A DNA stretch of 6,814 nt from Porticoccaceae bacterium UBA2002. GTDB lineage: Bacteria > Pseudomonadota > Gammaproteobacteria > Pseudomonadales > Porticoccaceae. The position numbers and the translations under genes were made by a program. The stretch lies in the NCBI GenBank assembly GCA_002334915.1, contig DDCQ01000059.1, positions 179 through 6,992 on the forward strand, written 5' to 3'. Positions 1 to 6,342 of this stretch are shown one piece after another. Positions within the stretch are counted from its first letter, which is position 1. Every line of letters starts with the position of its first letter. The notes under the pieces were generated by a model that ran no database searches, had not been told where the DNA came from, and saw nothing but the letters and a program-made list of their open reading frames with translations.

Positions 1-1346
1 TCCGCAATATCGTCTTCAAGTTTTTTCTGACGTTTTTTAGCAGCCGCGTCACTGTCCTTTTTCACCGCCTCGCGCTCAATTTTTAATTGAATTAAGCGGC
101 GCTCCAGACGATCCATCTCCTCCGGCTTGGAATCAATCTCCATACGAATACGACTACCCGCCTCATCAATCAGATCAATCGCCTTGTCCGGCAACTGGCG
201 ATCAGTGATATAGCGCTGGGAAAGTTTAGCCGCAGACACAATCGCACTGTCAGTGATCTCAACGCCATGGTGCACCTCATAGCGCTCCTTCAGGCCACGG
301 AGAATGGCAATAGTGTCCTCCTCAGTGGGTTCCTCCACTAACACCTTCTGAAAGCGCCGCTCCAGAGCAGCATCCTTCTCAATATTCTGCCGATACTCAT
401 CCAGGGTGGTGGCACCTACACAGTGCAACTCACCCCGGGCCAGAGCAGGCTTGAGCATATTGCCCGCATCCATAGAGCCCTCGGCCTTACCCGCACCCAC
501 CATGGTATGAATCTCATCGATAAATAGAATAATCTGGCCTTCCTGCTTTGAAAGGTCCTTAAGCACCGCCTTCAGGCGCTCCTCAAAATCGCCGCGAAAC
601 TTGGCGCCCGCCAATAGCGACCCCAGATCCAATGTCAGCACCCGCTTATTCTTTAAACCCTCAGGTACTTCACCATTGACAATTCGCTGAGCCAGACCCT
701 CAACAATCGCCGTTTTACCCACACCGGGCTCACCGATTAATACCGGGTTATTTTTAGTGCGGCGCTGCAACACTTGAATGGTGCGGCGTATCTCATCATC
801 TCGGCCTATTACCGGATCCAGCTTGCCCTGTTCAGCTCGCTCGGTCAGATCAATGGTGTATTTATCCAGTGCCTCACGCTGGCCTTCCGCATCAGCATCG
901 GTCACAGCCTCACCGCCACGAACAGCTTCGATGGCCGCCTTGGCTTTATTAAGATCACCAAATTTGCCCAGAGTCTTGCCCAGCAGGCCGGTATCTTCCA
1001 GAGCAGCCCAGAGGACCATTTCACTAGAGATAAACTGGTCGCCCTTCTGCTGTGCCGCGCGGTCCGCCATATTCATCAGCCGTCCCAGATCCTGGGATAA
1101 ATTGGCATCACCAGTGGGCTTAGAGACCTTGGCTAACTGATCAAGCTGACTGTTTAATGCCTCCTGCAGACCATTGGCATCAAAGCCCGCACGGTTGAGG
1201 ATCGGCCGCACCGAACCACCCTGCTGATTAAGCAGGGCCAAAAGTAGATGAGCGGGTTCAATAGCAGAATGATCATTGCCCACAGCAATTGACTGAGCTT
1301 CGGCAAGCGCATTTTGCAGTTGGTTAGTTAACTTATCGATTCGCAT
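1..1346 (-). CDS. clpB: ATP-dependent disaggregase ClpB, N-terminal 448 codons (partial)
   Basis: ClpB is a cytosolic hexameric AAA+ chaperone that works with DnaK/DnaJ/GrpE to extract and refold aggregated proteins after heat stress. Visible domains are the Clp N-domain (about residues 1-145) and the first AAA+ module, with Walker A GEPGVGKT at 205-212, Walker B ILFIDE at 273-278 and the arginine-finger pair RR at 330-331. The pore loop GAKFRG at 247-252 carries Phe at 250 where E. coli has Tyr. The start of the coiled-coil middle domain follows from about 408. The family is about 860 residues, so roughly half the gene, including the second AAA+ module, lies beyond the left edge. The ATG at 1346-1344 gives the canonical MRIDKLT start; GGGG six bases upstream is a modest ribosome binding site. 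A sigma-32 type promoter lies just upstream. Identity is very secure because AAA1 matches ClpB rather than ClpA or ClpC throughout. Confidence 0.98.
   Translation of the reverse strand, partial: MRIDKLTNQLQNALAEAQSIAVGNDHSAIEPAHLLLALLNQQGGSVRPILNRAGFDANGLQEALNSQLDQLAKVSKPTGDANLSQDLGRLMNMADRAAQQKGDQFISSEMVLWAALEDTGLLGKTLGKFGDLNKAKAAIEAVRGGEAVTDADAEGQREALDKYTIDLTERAEQGKLDPVIGRDDEIRRTIQVLQRRTKNNPVLIGEPGVGKTAIVEGLAQRIVNGEVPEGLKNKRVLTLDLGSLLAGAKFRGDFEERLKAVLKDLSKQEGQIILFIDEIHTMVGAGKAEGSMDAGNMLKPALARGELHCVGATTLDEYRQNIEKDAALERRFQKVLVEEPTEEDTIAILRGLKERYEVHHGVEITDSAIVSAAKLSQRYITDRQLPDKAIDLIDEAGSRIRMEIDSKPEEMDRLERRLIQLKIEREAVKKDSDAAAKKRQKKLEDDIA
903..905 (-). promoter_or_regulatory. Possible internal GTG start for the short ClpB isoform
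   Basis: Codon 148 of clpB is GTG (Val) and lies in the linker between the N-domain and AAA1, in the context [13 protein letters not shown]. coli makes a shorter ClpB lacking the N-domain from an internal GTG at Val149, in the equivalent context. Here the GTG is preceded by GGCGGTGAGGCT, which is purine-rich, but its best Shine-Dalgarno match is poorly spaced. The codon and position are seen in the sequence; use as a start is inferred by analogy. Confidence 0.4.
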
Positions 1347-1382
1347 GAGATACCCCGGTTAAAAATTATTGCCTGTTATATA

Positions 1383-1411
1383 AGTTGGGGATACAAAGCA
1401 GACATTTCAAT
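1383..1411 (-). promoter_or_regulatory. Sigma-32 (heat-shock) type promoter of clpB
   Basis: Reading on the - strand, ATTGAAA (1411-1405) is followed by a 14-base spacer and then CCCCAACT (1390-1383). The known RpoH consensus is CTTGAAA, 13-14 bases, CCCCATNT, so the -35 matches in six of seven positions and the CCCCA core of the -10 is intact. Transcription would begin near 1376, giving a leader of about 30 bases before the clpB ATG. ClpB is a classic RpoH target, which supports the call. The AT-rich TATATAAC immediately downstream could also serve as a sigma-70 -10, though without a good -35. Confidence 0.75.
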
Positions 1412-1428
1412 GGGGTCGCCCGACAGAG

Positions 1429-1442
1429 TTGATTAAAATCAA
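1429..1442. promoter_or_regulatory. Perfect FNR/ANR-type box upstream of clpB
   Basis: TTGATTAAAATCAA is an exact match to the FNR/ANR consensus TTGAT-N4-ATCAA and is a full 14-bp palindrome. It sits between the terminator of the upstream gene and the clpB promoter. Its centre is about 60 bases above the predicted sigma-32 start and about 65 above a start driven by the TATATA element, close to the -61.5 position used by class I FNR-activated promoters. clpB is the only gene downstream in either orientation that it could plausibly control. Binding and oxygen response are inferred. An A/T-rich 14-mer could also match by chance. Confidence 0.45.
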
Positions 1443-1449
1443 TGGATAT

Positions 1450-1480
1450 AAAAAAACCCCGCAACTGAACAGTTGCAGGG
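1450..1480 (-). terminator. Rho-independent terminator of the small membrane-protein gene
   Basis: On the - strand, a 10-bp stem (CCCTGCAACT pairing with AGTTGCGGGG, one G-T wobble) closes a 4-base loop at 1480-1457 and is followed by seven T at 1456-1450. It begins 21 bases after the stop codon of the 1502-1912 gene. On the + strand the stem is followed by TCTTTTT, so it may also work weakly in that direction. It separates this gene from clpB transcription. Confidence 0.9.
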
Positions 1481-1501
1481 TCTTTTTGAATGGCAGAAAA
1501 C

Positions 1502-1912
1502 TTACTTCTTCGGCAACCAGATTGAGCCCAGCTGCATAATCAGCAAAGAGCCAATAAATACGCCCTGCGCAAGGTTAGGCACTATATTAAATGCAGCGCC
1601 CGGATCCATATTCTCAACAAAGCTCTGGGCAACTGGGCTAATAGCCACATCTGCTGCCTGAAGAGAGGCCAGGCCAGCAGCGATACTGTTACTGTTCCAC
1701 TCATACCAGCCAGTATTTATAGCAATAAAGTAAGCCACGGAAAGACAAAAACCTGTTCCCGCCAGTTTCGTTATCAGGTTGGAATCTTCAGAATTTCTGA
1801 TACTGAGTGCCACTCGAAGCGCCACCCAAGCTAAAAAAGCTACACCAATAAATTGTGCACCGGCAGCAGATTGACCCATATTATAAGTTTGCCACATATC
1901 TAATTCAGTCAT
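1502..1912 (-). CDS. Unrecognised small integral membrane protein, 136 residues
   Basis: I do not recognise this family. Clear hydrophobic segments lie at about residues 18-36, 50-67 and 108-133. A weaker segment at 77-95 contains Gln85 and Asp88 and may be a fourth helix or a surface amphipathic stretch. The basic loop around 33-49 (two Arg, one Lys) and the Lys-Lys C-terminus both fit the inside if there are three helices with the N-terminus outside. The outer loop would then hold the aromatic cluster GWYEWN at 68-73. There is no signal peptide cleavage motif, lipobox, Cys pair or metal-binding cluster. The ATG at 1912 is supported by AGGGG six bases upstream; Met6 and Met12 are less likely starts. 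The gene stands alone, with its own candidate promoter and strong terminators on both sides. Base composition and codon choice resemble its neighbours, so transfer is not evident. That it is a real gene is fairly secure; its function is unknown. Confidence 0.85.
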   Translation of the reverse strand: MTELDMWQTYNMGQSAAGAQFIGVAFLAWVALRVALSIRNSEDSNLITKLAGTGFCLSVAYFIAINTGWYEWNSNSIAAGLASLQAADVAISPVAQSFVENMDPGAAFNIVPNLAQGVFIGSLLIMQLGSIWLPKK

Positions 1913-1999
1913 GTTGTACCCCTGTAGAAAATTAATATTAGTTCTTTAGTTGCCTACAAAAATTAGCTTTGTTCGCAGCTTCATTTTATCAGCGAGGCT

Positions 2000-2028
2000 A
2001 CTATGTAAGGCTTAATACAAAAATGCAA
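2000..2028 (-). promoter_or_regulatory. Candidate sigma-70 promoter of the small membrane-protein gene
   Basis: On the - strand, TTGCAT (2028-2023) is separated by 17 bases from CATAGT (2005-2000), matching the -35 and -10 consensus at four positions each or better. Upstream, - strand T-rich DNA (2044-2080) could act as an UP element. Transcription would start near 1993, leaving a leader of about 80 bases. An 8-bp palindrome GCCTAGGC (2037-2044) abuts the -35 and could bind a regulator. No better promoter is visible between 1913 and 2080. Confidence 0.4.
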
Positions 2029-2055
2029 ATTCAGGGGCCTAGGCAAAAAAACAAA

Positions 2056-2077
2056 AGAACAAAGAGCAGAACAAAGA
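2056..2077. repeat. 10-bp tandem direct repeat upstream of the membrane-protein gene
   Basis: AGAACAAAGA occurs twice, at 2056-2065 and 2068-2077, separated by GC, giving a 12-base period. It lies between the pntB terminator and the candidate promoter at 2000-2028, 28 to 49 bases above the -35. The spacing would place two protein monomers on nearly the same helical face, as in some activator sites. It may also be simple low-complexity purine sequence. Confidence 0.5.
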
Positions 2078-2083
2078 TGGACC

Positions 2084-2118
2084 TATAAAAAAACCCGCTA
2101 AAAGCGGGTTTTTTTATA
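2084..2118 (-). terminator. Rho-independent terminator of the pnt operon
   Basis: A perfect 16-bp inverted repeat (arms 2084-2099 and 2103-2118) closes an AAA loop. Its core is CCCGCT/AGCGGG flanked by A7 and T7, so a GC stem followed by seven T exists on both strands. It starts 18 bases after the pntB stop codon. The symmetry makes it potentially bidirectional, although no + strand gene ends here. Confidence 0.92.
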
Positions 2119-2135
2119 CCGGGTGATTCACATAT

Positions 2136-3581
2136 CTAAGCCTGATTGAGCGCCGTCGTCATCTCGATCACCGCCTTCTTGCCATCGCCATAGACCATTA
2201 ATGTATGGTCCATTGCAAACAGCGGATTGGGCAATCCAGCAAAGCCAGGGCTGAGCGATCTCTTAATCACCACCACATTTTTAGCCTTATCCACATTGAG
2301 AATTGGCATGCCATAAATGGGGCTACCCTCAGACTCGCGGGCCATTGGATTAGTGACATCATTGGCACCGATAATTATTACCACATCAGTGTCTTCAAAA
2401 GTGGGGTTGATTCTATCCATCTCCACCAGTTTGTCGTAAGGCACCTCGGCCTCGGCCAGCAATACATTCATATGGCCAGGCATACGACCAGCCACAGGAT
2501 GAATACCATACTCAACTTCCGTTCCTCGGGCTTCCATAGCATCAGCCAATTCCCGCACCGCGTGCTGGGCCTGAGCCATCGCCATACCATAGCCGGGCAC
2601 AATAACCACGCGCTCGGCCATTTCCAGAATCAAAGCCACTTCATCTGGCTGGGCGCTGGTGACCTTGCCCGCATAGATTTCATCCGCATCCACGGTTTCA
2701 CCACCGGCCGCCATCTTGCCAAACAGCACATTGGCCAGTGATCGATTCATGGCCACACACATAATCTGAGTCAAAATCAGACCAGAGGTACCCACCAGAG
2801 AACCAGCGACAATCAGTACCGTATTGCCCAGGATAAAGCCCGCCAGTGCCGCAGCTATACCAGAGTAGGAGTTAAGCAGAGCGATAACCACCGGCATATC
2901 GGCGCCACCAATAGGCATTACCAGAAACAGACCAAGCAATAGAGCCAGGCCCACAATACTGACCATAGCCACTGTATTGCCTGGATTAATAACCAGAGAA
3001 ACCACAGCAGCCAGTGCCGCTATCAGGAAGATAGCATTGCCAATCGGGCCACCAGGTAAGCCATAGCTCTTTTTCATCAGCTCCTGCAGCTTGGCAAAGG
3101 CAATAAAGCTACCAGTCAGGGTCACTGCACCGATTAGCACTGTCAGGCCAATGGATACCAGCGCAATAGTAGCCTCGGCACCCTGTCCAAAGGCACTGGC
3201 ACTGGTTACAACTGGGGTAAGAATATCGGCAAATGAGGTGGGCGCCTGGCCCAGCTTGGAGTAGTACTCGGCTAGAGCAATAGTCAGAGAAGCGCCACCA
3301 CCAAAGCCATTCAACAGTGCCACCATCTGCGGCATGGAGGTCATTTGAATTCTCAGTGCCATGGTGGCACCAATAATGCCACCCACCAGCACACCGGCGA
3401 TGATGTAACTGAAGTTAACAATGCTGCTATCGAGCAGGGTGATAACAACGGCCAGTAGCATACCCAACGCTGACAAGGTATTTCCACGCACGGCAGTTTT
3501 AGGTTTTGTCAGCCCTTTGATACCCAGAATAAACAGGATACCGGCAACCAGATAAACGAAATTTACAAAAGTCTGATCCAT
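2136..3581 (-). CDS. pntB: NAD(P) transhydrogenase subunit beta
   Basis: PntB is the beta subunit of the inner-membrane, proton-translocating transhydrogenase, which reduces NADP+ with NADH using the proton gradient. At 481 residues it is slightly longer than the E. coli protein (462). The first 275 or so residues form multiple membrane helices. They include GGADMP at 225-230 (Asp228, equivalent to the conserved E. coli Asp213) and LNSYSG at 236-241. Position 91 is Asn (LLNGFGGG), where E. coli has the proton-pathway His91; Asn is usual in split-subunit enzymes. The C-terminal NADP(H) domain carries GYGMAMAQAQ at 330-339, HPVAGRMPGH at 361-370, GANDVTNP at 405-412 and KRSLSPGFAG at 440-449. 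The ATG is three bases after the pntAB stop, with AGAGGAAG overlapping the end of pntAB as ribosome binding site, suggesting coupled translation. The gene ends with TAG. Confidence 0.98.
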   Translation of the reverse strand: MDQTFVNFVYLVAGILFILGIKGLTKPKTAVRGNTLSALGMLLAVVITLLDSSIVNFSYIIAGVLVGGIIGATMALRIQMTSMPQMVALLNGFGGGASLTIALAEYYSKLGQAPTSFADILTPVVTSASAFGQGAEATIALVSIGLTVLIGAVTLTGSFIAFAKLQELMKKSYGLPGGPIGNAIFLIAALAAVVSLVINPGNTVAMVSIVGLALLLGLFLVMPIGGADMPVVIALLNSYSGIAAALAGFILGNTVLIVAGSLVGTSGLILTQIMCVAMNRSLANVLFGKMAAGGETVDADEIYAGKVTSAQPDEVALILEMAERVVIVPGYGMAMAQAQHAVRELADAMEARGTEVEYGIHPVAGRMPGHMNVLLAEAEVPYDKLVEMDRINPTFEDTDVVIIIGANDVTNPMARESEGSPIYGMPILNVDKAKNVVVIKRSLSPGFAGLPNPLFAMDHTLMVYGDGKKAVIEMTTALNQA

Positions 3582-3584
3582 CGC

Positions 3585-3866
3585 TTACTTCCTCTTAAAC
3601 ATGGCAAGCATGCGATTAGTCACTAAATAACCACCTACTACATTGATGGTCGCGAGAGTCACGGCGATAAAGCCAAGACCATTCACCAATATGGGAGAAG
3701 TATCGGACCCTGCGGCCAACAGCGCACCAACCAATGTAATACCAGAGACCGCATTGGTGCCCGACATTAATGGCGTGTGCAATGTTGGCGGCACCTTGGT
3801 AATAAGTTCAACGCCAAGAAACAGCGACAGCACAAATAGCGCCAATAATAGTATTAGGATTTCCAT
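3585..3866 (-). CDS. pntAB: NAD(P) transhydrogenase subunit alpha part 2 (membrane part)
   Basis: This 93-residue protein is the membrane domain that in E. coli forms the C-terminus of PntA. Here it is a separate gene, as in Rhodospirillum rubrum and Thermus. Three hydrophobic helices are visible at about residues 2-20, 39-53 and 59-83. The family signature VPPTLHTPLMSGTNAVSGI spans 25-43. With PntB it builds the proton channel and anchors PntAA on the inner face of the membrane. It ends in a basic FKRK tail, consistent with a cytosolic C-terminus. The ATG at 3866 has AAGGAG eight bases upstream, located inside the last codons of pntAA, and is three bases after that gene's stop. The protein is shorter than R. 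rubrum PntAB, which as I recall has about 139 residues, but all three helices are present, so it looks intact. Confidence 0.96.
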   Translation of the reverse strand: MEILILLLALFVLSLFLGVELITKVPPTLHTPLMSGTNAVSGITLVGALLAAGSDTSPILVNGLGFIAVTLATINVVGGYLVTNRMLAMFKRK

Positions 3867-3869
3867 GGT

Positions 3870-5060
3870 TTAAGCTCCTTCCGGCTGAGTCTGTGGCTCT
3901 AGCTCTGGCAGATTGAGTAACTTGCGCATATGGGGATGGGGAATCTCACCCTTATGGGCAACAACGGTGCCTGCAACAATTTCGTCATTAAAGTCGAGGT
4001 TAAGGTTGCCTGAGTCGTCGAGAATCAACTCCAGCAGAGTCTGCATATTTTTGCCCAGCATCTGGCTGGCATGGTAGGCCAGCTCAGAGGGCACATTTTC
4101 TGGACCCAGAATAGTCACATCATGGGCAACCACTGTTTGACCCTGCTCGGTCAAATCACAGTTGCCACCGCGCTCGGCGGCCAGATCCACAATCACTGAG
4201 CCAGGCTTCATGGCCTTAACCATATCCTCGGTCACCAGAATCGGCGACTTGGCACCAGGAATAGCTGCCGTAGTAATAATAATATCCTGCTGAGCCACCA
4301 CTTCGGTCATTAGCTCGCGCTGTCGACGCAGGAAGTCTTCACCCTGCTCTTTGGCATAGCCACCAGCACCTTCAGACTCACCGGTATCCAGATCCAGTTC
4401 AACCGGCTTGGCACCCACAGACAGAATCTGTTCACGGGCTGCGGGGCGCACATCATAGGCTTCCACAACAGCGCCGAGACGCTTGGCCGTGGCACAGGCC
4501 TGCAATCCGGCGACACCCACACCCATAATCAATACTCGCGCTGGCTGTAATGTACCCGCAGCGGTCATCAACATAGGGAATATTCGTGCTGCAGCAGAGG
4601 CTCCCATCAGCACAGCCTTATAGCCCGCCAGAGTAGCCATGGATGAAAGCACATCCATACTTTGGGCGCGGCTGATTCTGGGCACTAATTCCAGGGCTAT
4701 GGCAGTGGCTCCCTTATCGGCAACCGCTTGCGCTGCCTGGGGTGAAGCCAGTGGGTCCATCATACCGATAATCAACTGACCACTGCGCAGCAACGCCAGG
4801 TCAGCGTCACTGTTTTCGTTGTTGGAGCCAAAGCTCTGCACCTGCAAAATAATATCTGCACTGGCAAATAGCTCTGCGCGATCCGTTGTCACCGCAGCAC
4901 CAGCAGCGGTGTATTCCGCATCAGGATAACCTGCTGCACTACCTGCATCTGCTTGAATCAGTACCTTTACACTTTTGTCCGTTAGAGACTGGACATTGGC
5001 AGGGGACATGGCGACACGTTTCTCACCGGTTTTGATTTCCGAGGGAATTCCGATAATCAC
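3870..5060 (-). CDS. pntAA: NAD(P) transhydrogenase subunit alpha part 1, NAD(H)-binding
   Basis: This soluble domain binds NAD(H) on the cytosolic side and passes hydride to NADP+ on PntB. It has 396 residues, near the usual 380-400 for a split PntAA, and lacks the membrane helices that a fused PntA would carry. Key features are RVAMSP at 15-20, SRAQSMDVLSSMA at 130-142, the Rossmann loop GVGVAG at 180-185 with acidic Asp203 at the end of the second strand (AYDVRPA), and IPGAKSP followed by KPGSVIVDLA at 267-294. It starts with GTG (5060-5058), not ATG. The choice is fixed by the family N-terminus MIIGIPSE and by GGAG six bases upstream. It is first in the operon with pntAB and pntB. The related alanine dehydrogenase fold was considered, but the downstream subunits settle the identity. 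Confidence 0.97.
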   Translation of the reverse strand: MIIGIPSEIKTGEKRVAMSPANVQSLTDKSVKVLIQADAGSAAGYPDAEYTAAGAAVTTDRAELFASADIILQVQSFGSNNENSDADLALLRSGQLIIGMMDPLASPQAAQAVADKGATAIALELVPRISRAQSMDVLSSMATLAGYKAVLMGASAAARIFPMLMTAAGTLQPARVLIMGVGVAGLQACATAKRLGAVVEAYDVRPAAREQILSVGAKPVELDLDTGESEGAGGYAKEQGEDFLRRQRELMTEVVAQQDIIITTAAIPGAKSPILVTEDMVKAMKPGSVIVDLAAERGGNCDLTEQGQTVVAHDVTILGPENVPSELAYHASQMLGKNMQTLLELILDDSGNLNLDFNDEIVAGTVVAHKGEIPHPHMRKLLNLPELEPQTQPEGA

Positions 5061-5192
5061 TCAATTCTCCTAAATTTTGGGAAATGGACAATTACATTTC
5101 TATAATTTGTGTGAATGCTAGCAAATAAAATCACCGGCGAGTAATCGATTTGGGAATATTAGCTATTACAAATTAGTGATAGTCCAGAAACT

Positions 5193-5205
5193 CCGCAACC
5201 TGCGG
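5193..5205 (-). terminator. Weak hairpin after ispB, possible terminator
   Basis: On the - strand, CCGCA-GGT-TGCGG forms a 5-bp GC-rich stem with a 3-base loop, followed by AGTTTCT instead of a true T-run. It lies about 56 bases after the ispB stop. It is far weaker than the two terminators elsewhere in the window, so it may attenuate transcription or do nothing. Confidence 0.25.
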
Positions 5206-5225
5206 GGCATGCAGCCGTACTTTCT

Positions 5226-5249
5226 ATCTAACCATCTAACTATCTAAAA
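5226..5249. repeat. Three-copy 8-bp tandem repeat after ispB
   Basis: ATCTAACC, ATCTAACT and ATCTAAAA follow each other without gaps, sharing an invariant ATCTAA core at an exact 8-base period. The array begins 12 bases after the ispB stop codon, between it and the weak hairpin. Copy number in such short tandems can change by slippage. No function is evident. Confidence 0.7.
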
Positions 5250-5261
5250 GATTGACTGGAC

Positions 5262-6215
5262 TCAGTTAATTCGGGAAACGGAAAAATCGGCCAGAGAAAC
5301 CATTACCGACTTAAATCTACTCTCGGGTAAATGCTCCAGGGCTTGCACTGCCAGGTCAGCCTCCATACGAGCGCGCTCCATACTATAGTCAATGCCCCCG
5401 GAAGCCTGCACAGCGCTTAGAATGCCACAAAAATGCTCTTTGCTTTTATGGGTAATGGCATCACAAATTAAACTGCGCTGGTCTTCCCCCACATGATCCC
5501 TGGCAAAAATCAACGGCAGAGTCATTTTGCCCTCAGCCAAATCACCGCCAACATTTTTGCCTATGGACTCAACATCTCCCTGATAATCCAGAATATCGTC
5601 AACAATTTGAAATGCCATACCCAGATGTCTGCCATAGTCTGCCATGGCCTTGGATTCGGTGCCCGCGAGCACAGCGCCTGTCTCTGCCGCAGCTTCAAAT
5701 AGCTTGGCGGTTTTGCGGTAAATCACCTGCAGATAGATATCCTCGCCAATGGTCGGGTTACCTGCATTGGCCATCTGCTGAACTTCGCCCTCGGAGATCA
5801 CATTGGTAGCATCAGCCATAAGGCCCATAATTGGCATATCGCCAACCTCCACCAACATCTGAAAAGCTCGGGAATACAGGAAGTCACCGACCAGCACACT
5901 GGGAGCATTGCCCCACTGAGCATTGGCGGTTTCACGGCCCCGTCTCAGCGCAGACACATCAACCACATCATCGTGCAACAGGGTTGCCGTATGAATAAAC
6001 TCAATAACAGCAGCCATCTTTAAATGTTGCGAGCCCTTGTAGCCATTGGCCAGGGCGCTGAGCAACAGGACCACAGGGCGCAACCTCTTGCCACCAGACT
6101 CAACAATATAATGGCCAATATTCTCAACCAGCCCCACATCTGATTGCAGCTGGCTGACAATCAGTTGGTTGACGGCAGAAAATTCTTCTTTAATGGCTTC
6201 GTGGAAAGGCAGCAT
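5262..6215 (-). CDS. ispB: Polyprenyl (octaprenyl-type) diphosphate synthase
   Basis: IspB adds isopentenyl units to farnesyl diphosphate to make the long side chain of ubiquinone and menaquinone. It is a soluble all-alpha trans-prenyltransferase. Its 317 residues are close to E. coli IspB (323). Seen motifs are GGKRLRP at 41-47, the first Asp-rich motif DDVVD at 82-86 within IHTATLLHDD, the RRGRETANA block at 91-99, KTA at 168-170, and the second Asp-rich motif DDILD at 206-210 followed by GKNVGGDLAEGK. No bulky aromatic blocks the pocket just before the first Asp motif, which fits a long-chain product, but the exact chain length cannot be read from sequence. The ATG at 6215 gives the family N-terminus MLPFHEAIKEEFSAVN although no good ribosome binding site is visible. 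In E. coli ispB diverges from rplU-rpmA; here it diverges from fabA. Confidence 0.96.
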   Translation of the reverse strand: MLPFHEAIKEEFSAVNQLIVSQLQSDVGLVENIGHYIVESGGKRLRPVVLLLSALANGYKGSQHLKMAAVIEFIHTATLLHDDVVDVSALRRGRETANAQWGNAPSVLVGDFLYSRAFQMLVEVGDMPIMGLMADATNVISEGEVQQMANAGNPTIGEDIYLQVIYRKTAKLFEAAAETGAVLAGTESKAMADYGRHLGMAFQIVDDILDYQGDVESIGKNVGGDLAEGKMTLPLIFARDHVGEDQRSLICDAITHKSKEHFCGILSAVQASGGIDYSMERARMEADLAVQALEHLPESRFKSVMVSLADFSVSRIN

Positions 6216-6250
6216 TGCTTATTGGGTTCGCCGATTGTTATCCGAGGTGC

Positions 6251-6279
6251 ATGCTAGGCAGACCCTGCCTTTCTGTCAA
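6251..6279 (-). promoter_or_regulatory. Sigma-70 promoter of ispB
   Basis: On the - strand, a consensus -35 TTGACA (6279-6274) is followed by an optimal 17-base spacer and TAGCAT (6256-6251), which matches TATAAT at four positions including the essential second A and last T. The predicted start near 6244 gives a leader of about 28 bases before the ispB ATG. A perfect dyad fills the spacer, suggesting control by a repressor. Confidence 0.7.
6256..6270. promoter_or_regulatory. Perfect dyad within the ispB promoter, candidate operator
   Basis: AGGCAG and CTGCCT are perfect inverted arms around ACC, 15 bp in all. They occupy most of the -35/-10 spacer and the first base of the -10 of the ispB promoter. 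A protein bound here would block RNA polymerase, or would realign the elements as MerR-type activators do, although those usually need a 19-20 base spacer and this one is 17. The regulator is unknown. Confidence 0.45.
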
Positions 6280-6342
6280 CCCAAAATGTCCCGCCAGCCC
6301 AGCTCCAGCGCTATATTTGTCTGCCAATACTGGGTTTAATGG

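Larger units (their letters stand above)
5061..5261. other. Spacer between ispB and the pnt operon
   Basis: This AT-rich 201-bp spacer must hold the pnt leader. I see no convincing sigma-70 promoter. The best -10-like string, TATAGA, lies near 5095-5100 on the - strand but has no matched -35. Two weak dyads are present: an 8-bp palindrome TGCTAGCA at 5116-5123 flanked by ATTTG/CAAAT arms (5105-5126), and imperfect arms CTATTAC (5163-5169) and GTGATAG (5176-5182) around a 6-base centre. Either could be an operator, but neither matches a regulator I can name. Read-through from ispB into pnt is possible because only a weak hairpin separates them. Confidence 0.4.

Noticed and set aside
774..1140. 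Two overlapping + strand open frames (108 and 120 codons) opposite clpB
   Set aside because: They lie antisense to the strongly conserved ClpB coding sequence, overlap each other in different frames, and show Ser/Arg-rich shadow composition.
1411..1443. Alternative sigma-32 promoter using CCCCATT near 1411-1417 with an upstream TTGATT
   Set aside because: The spacer would be about 21 bases, too long for RpoH, and the TTGATT is part of the FNR-type palindrome. The downstream ATTGAAA-14-CCCCAACT pair fits much better.
2205..2741. 178-codon + strand open frame opposite pntB, rich in His and Ile
   Set aside because: It is wholly antisense to the conserved NADP-binding domain of pntB. The composition is what reverse-reading that gene gives, and no ribosome binding site or family resemblance is seen.
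4310..4522. 70-codon - strand open frame inside pntAA
   Set aside because: It is in an alternative frame of the same strand, within the conserved NAD-binding domain; no independent start signal is seen.
5105..5126. Possible CRP site (TGTGA half-site) upstream of pntAA
   Set aside because: One half-site matches exactly, but the partner reads GCAAA instead of TCACA, so the palindrome needed for a CRP call is missing.
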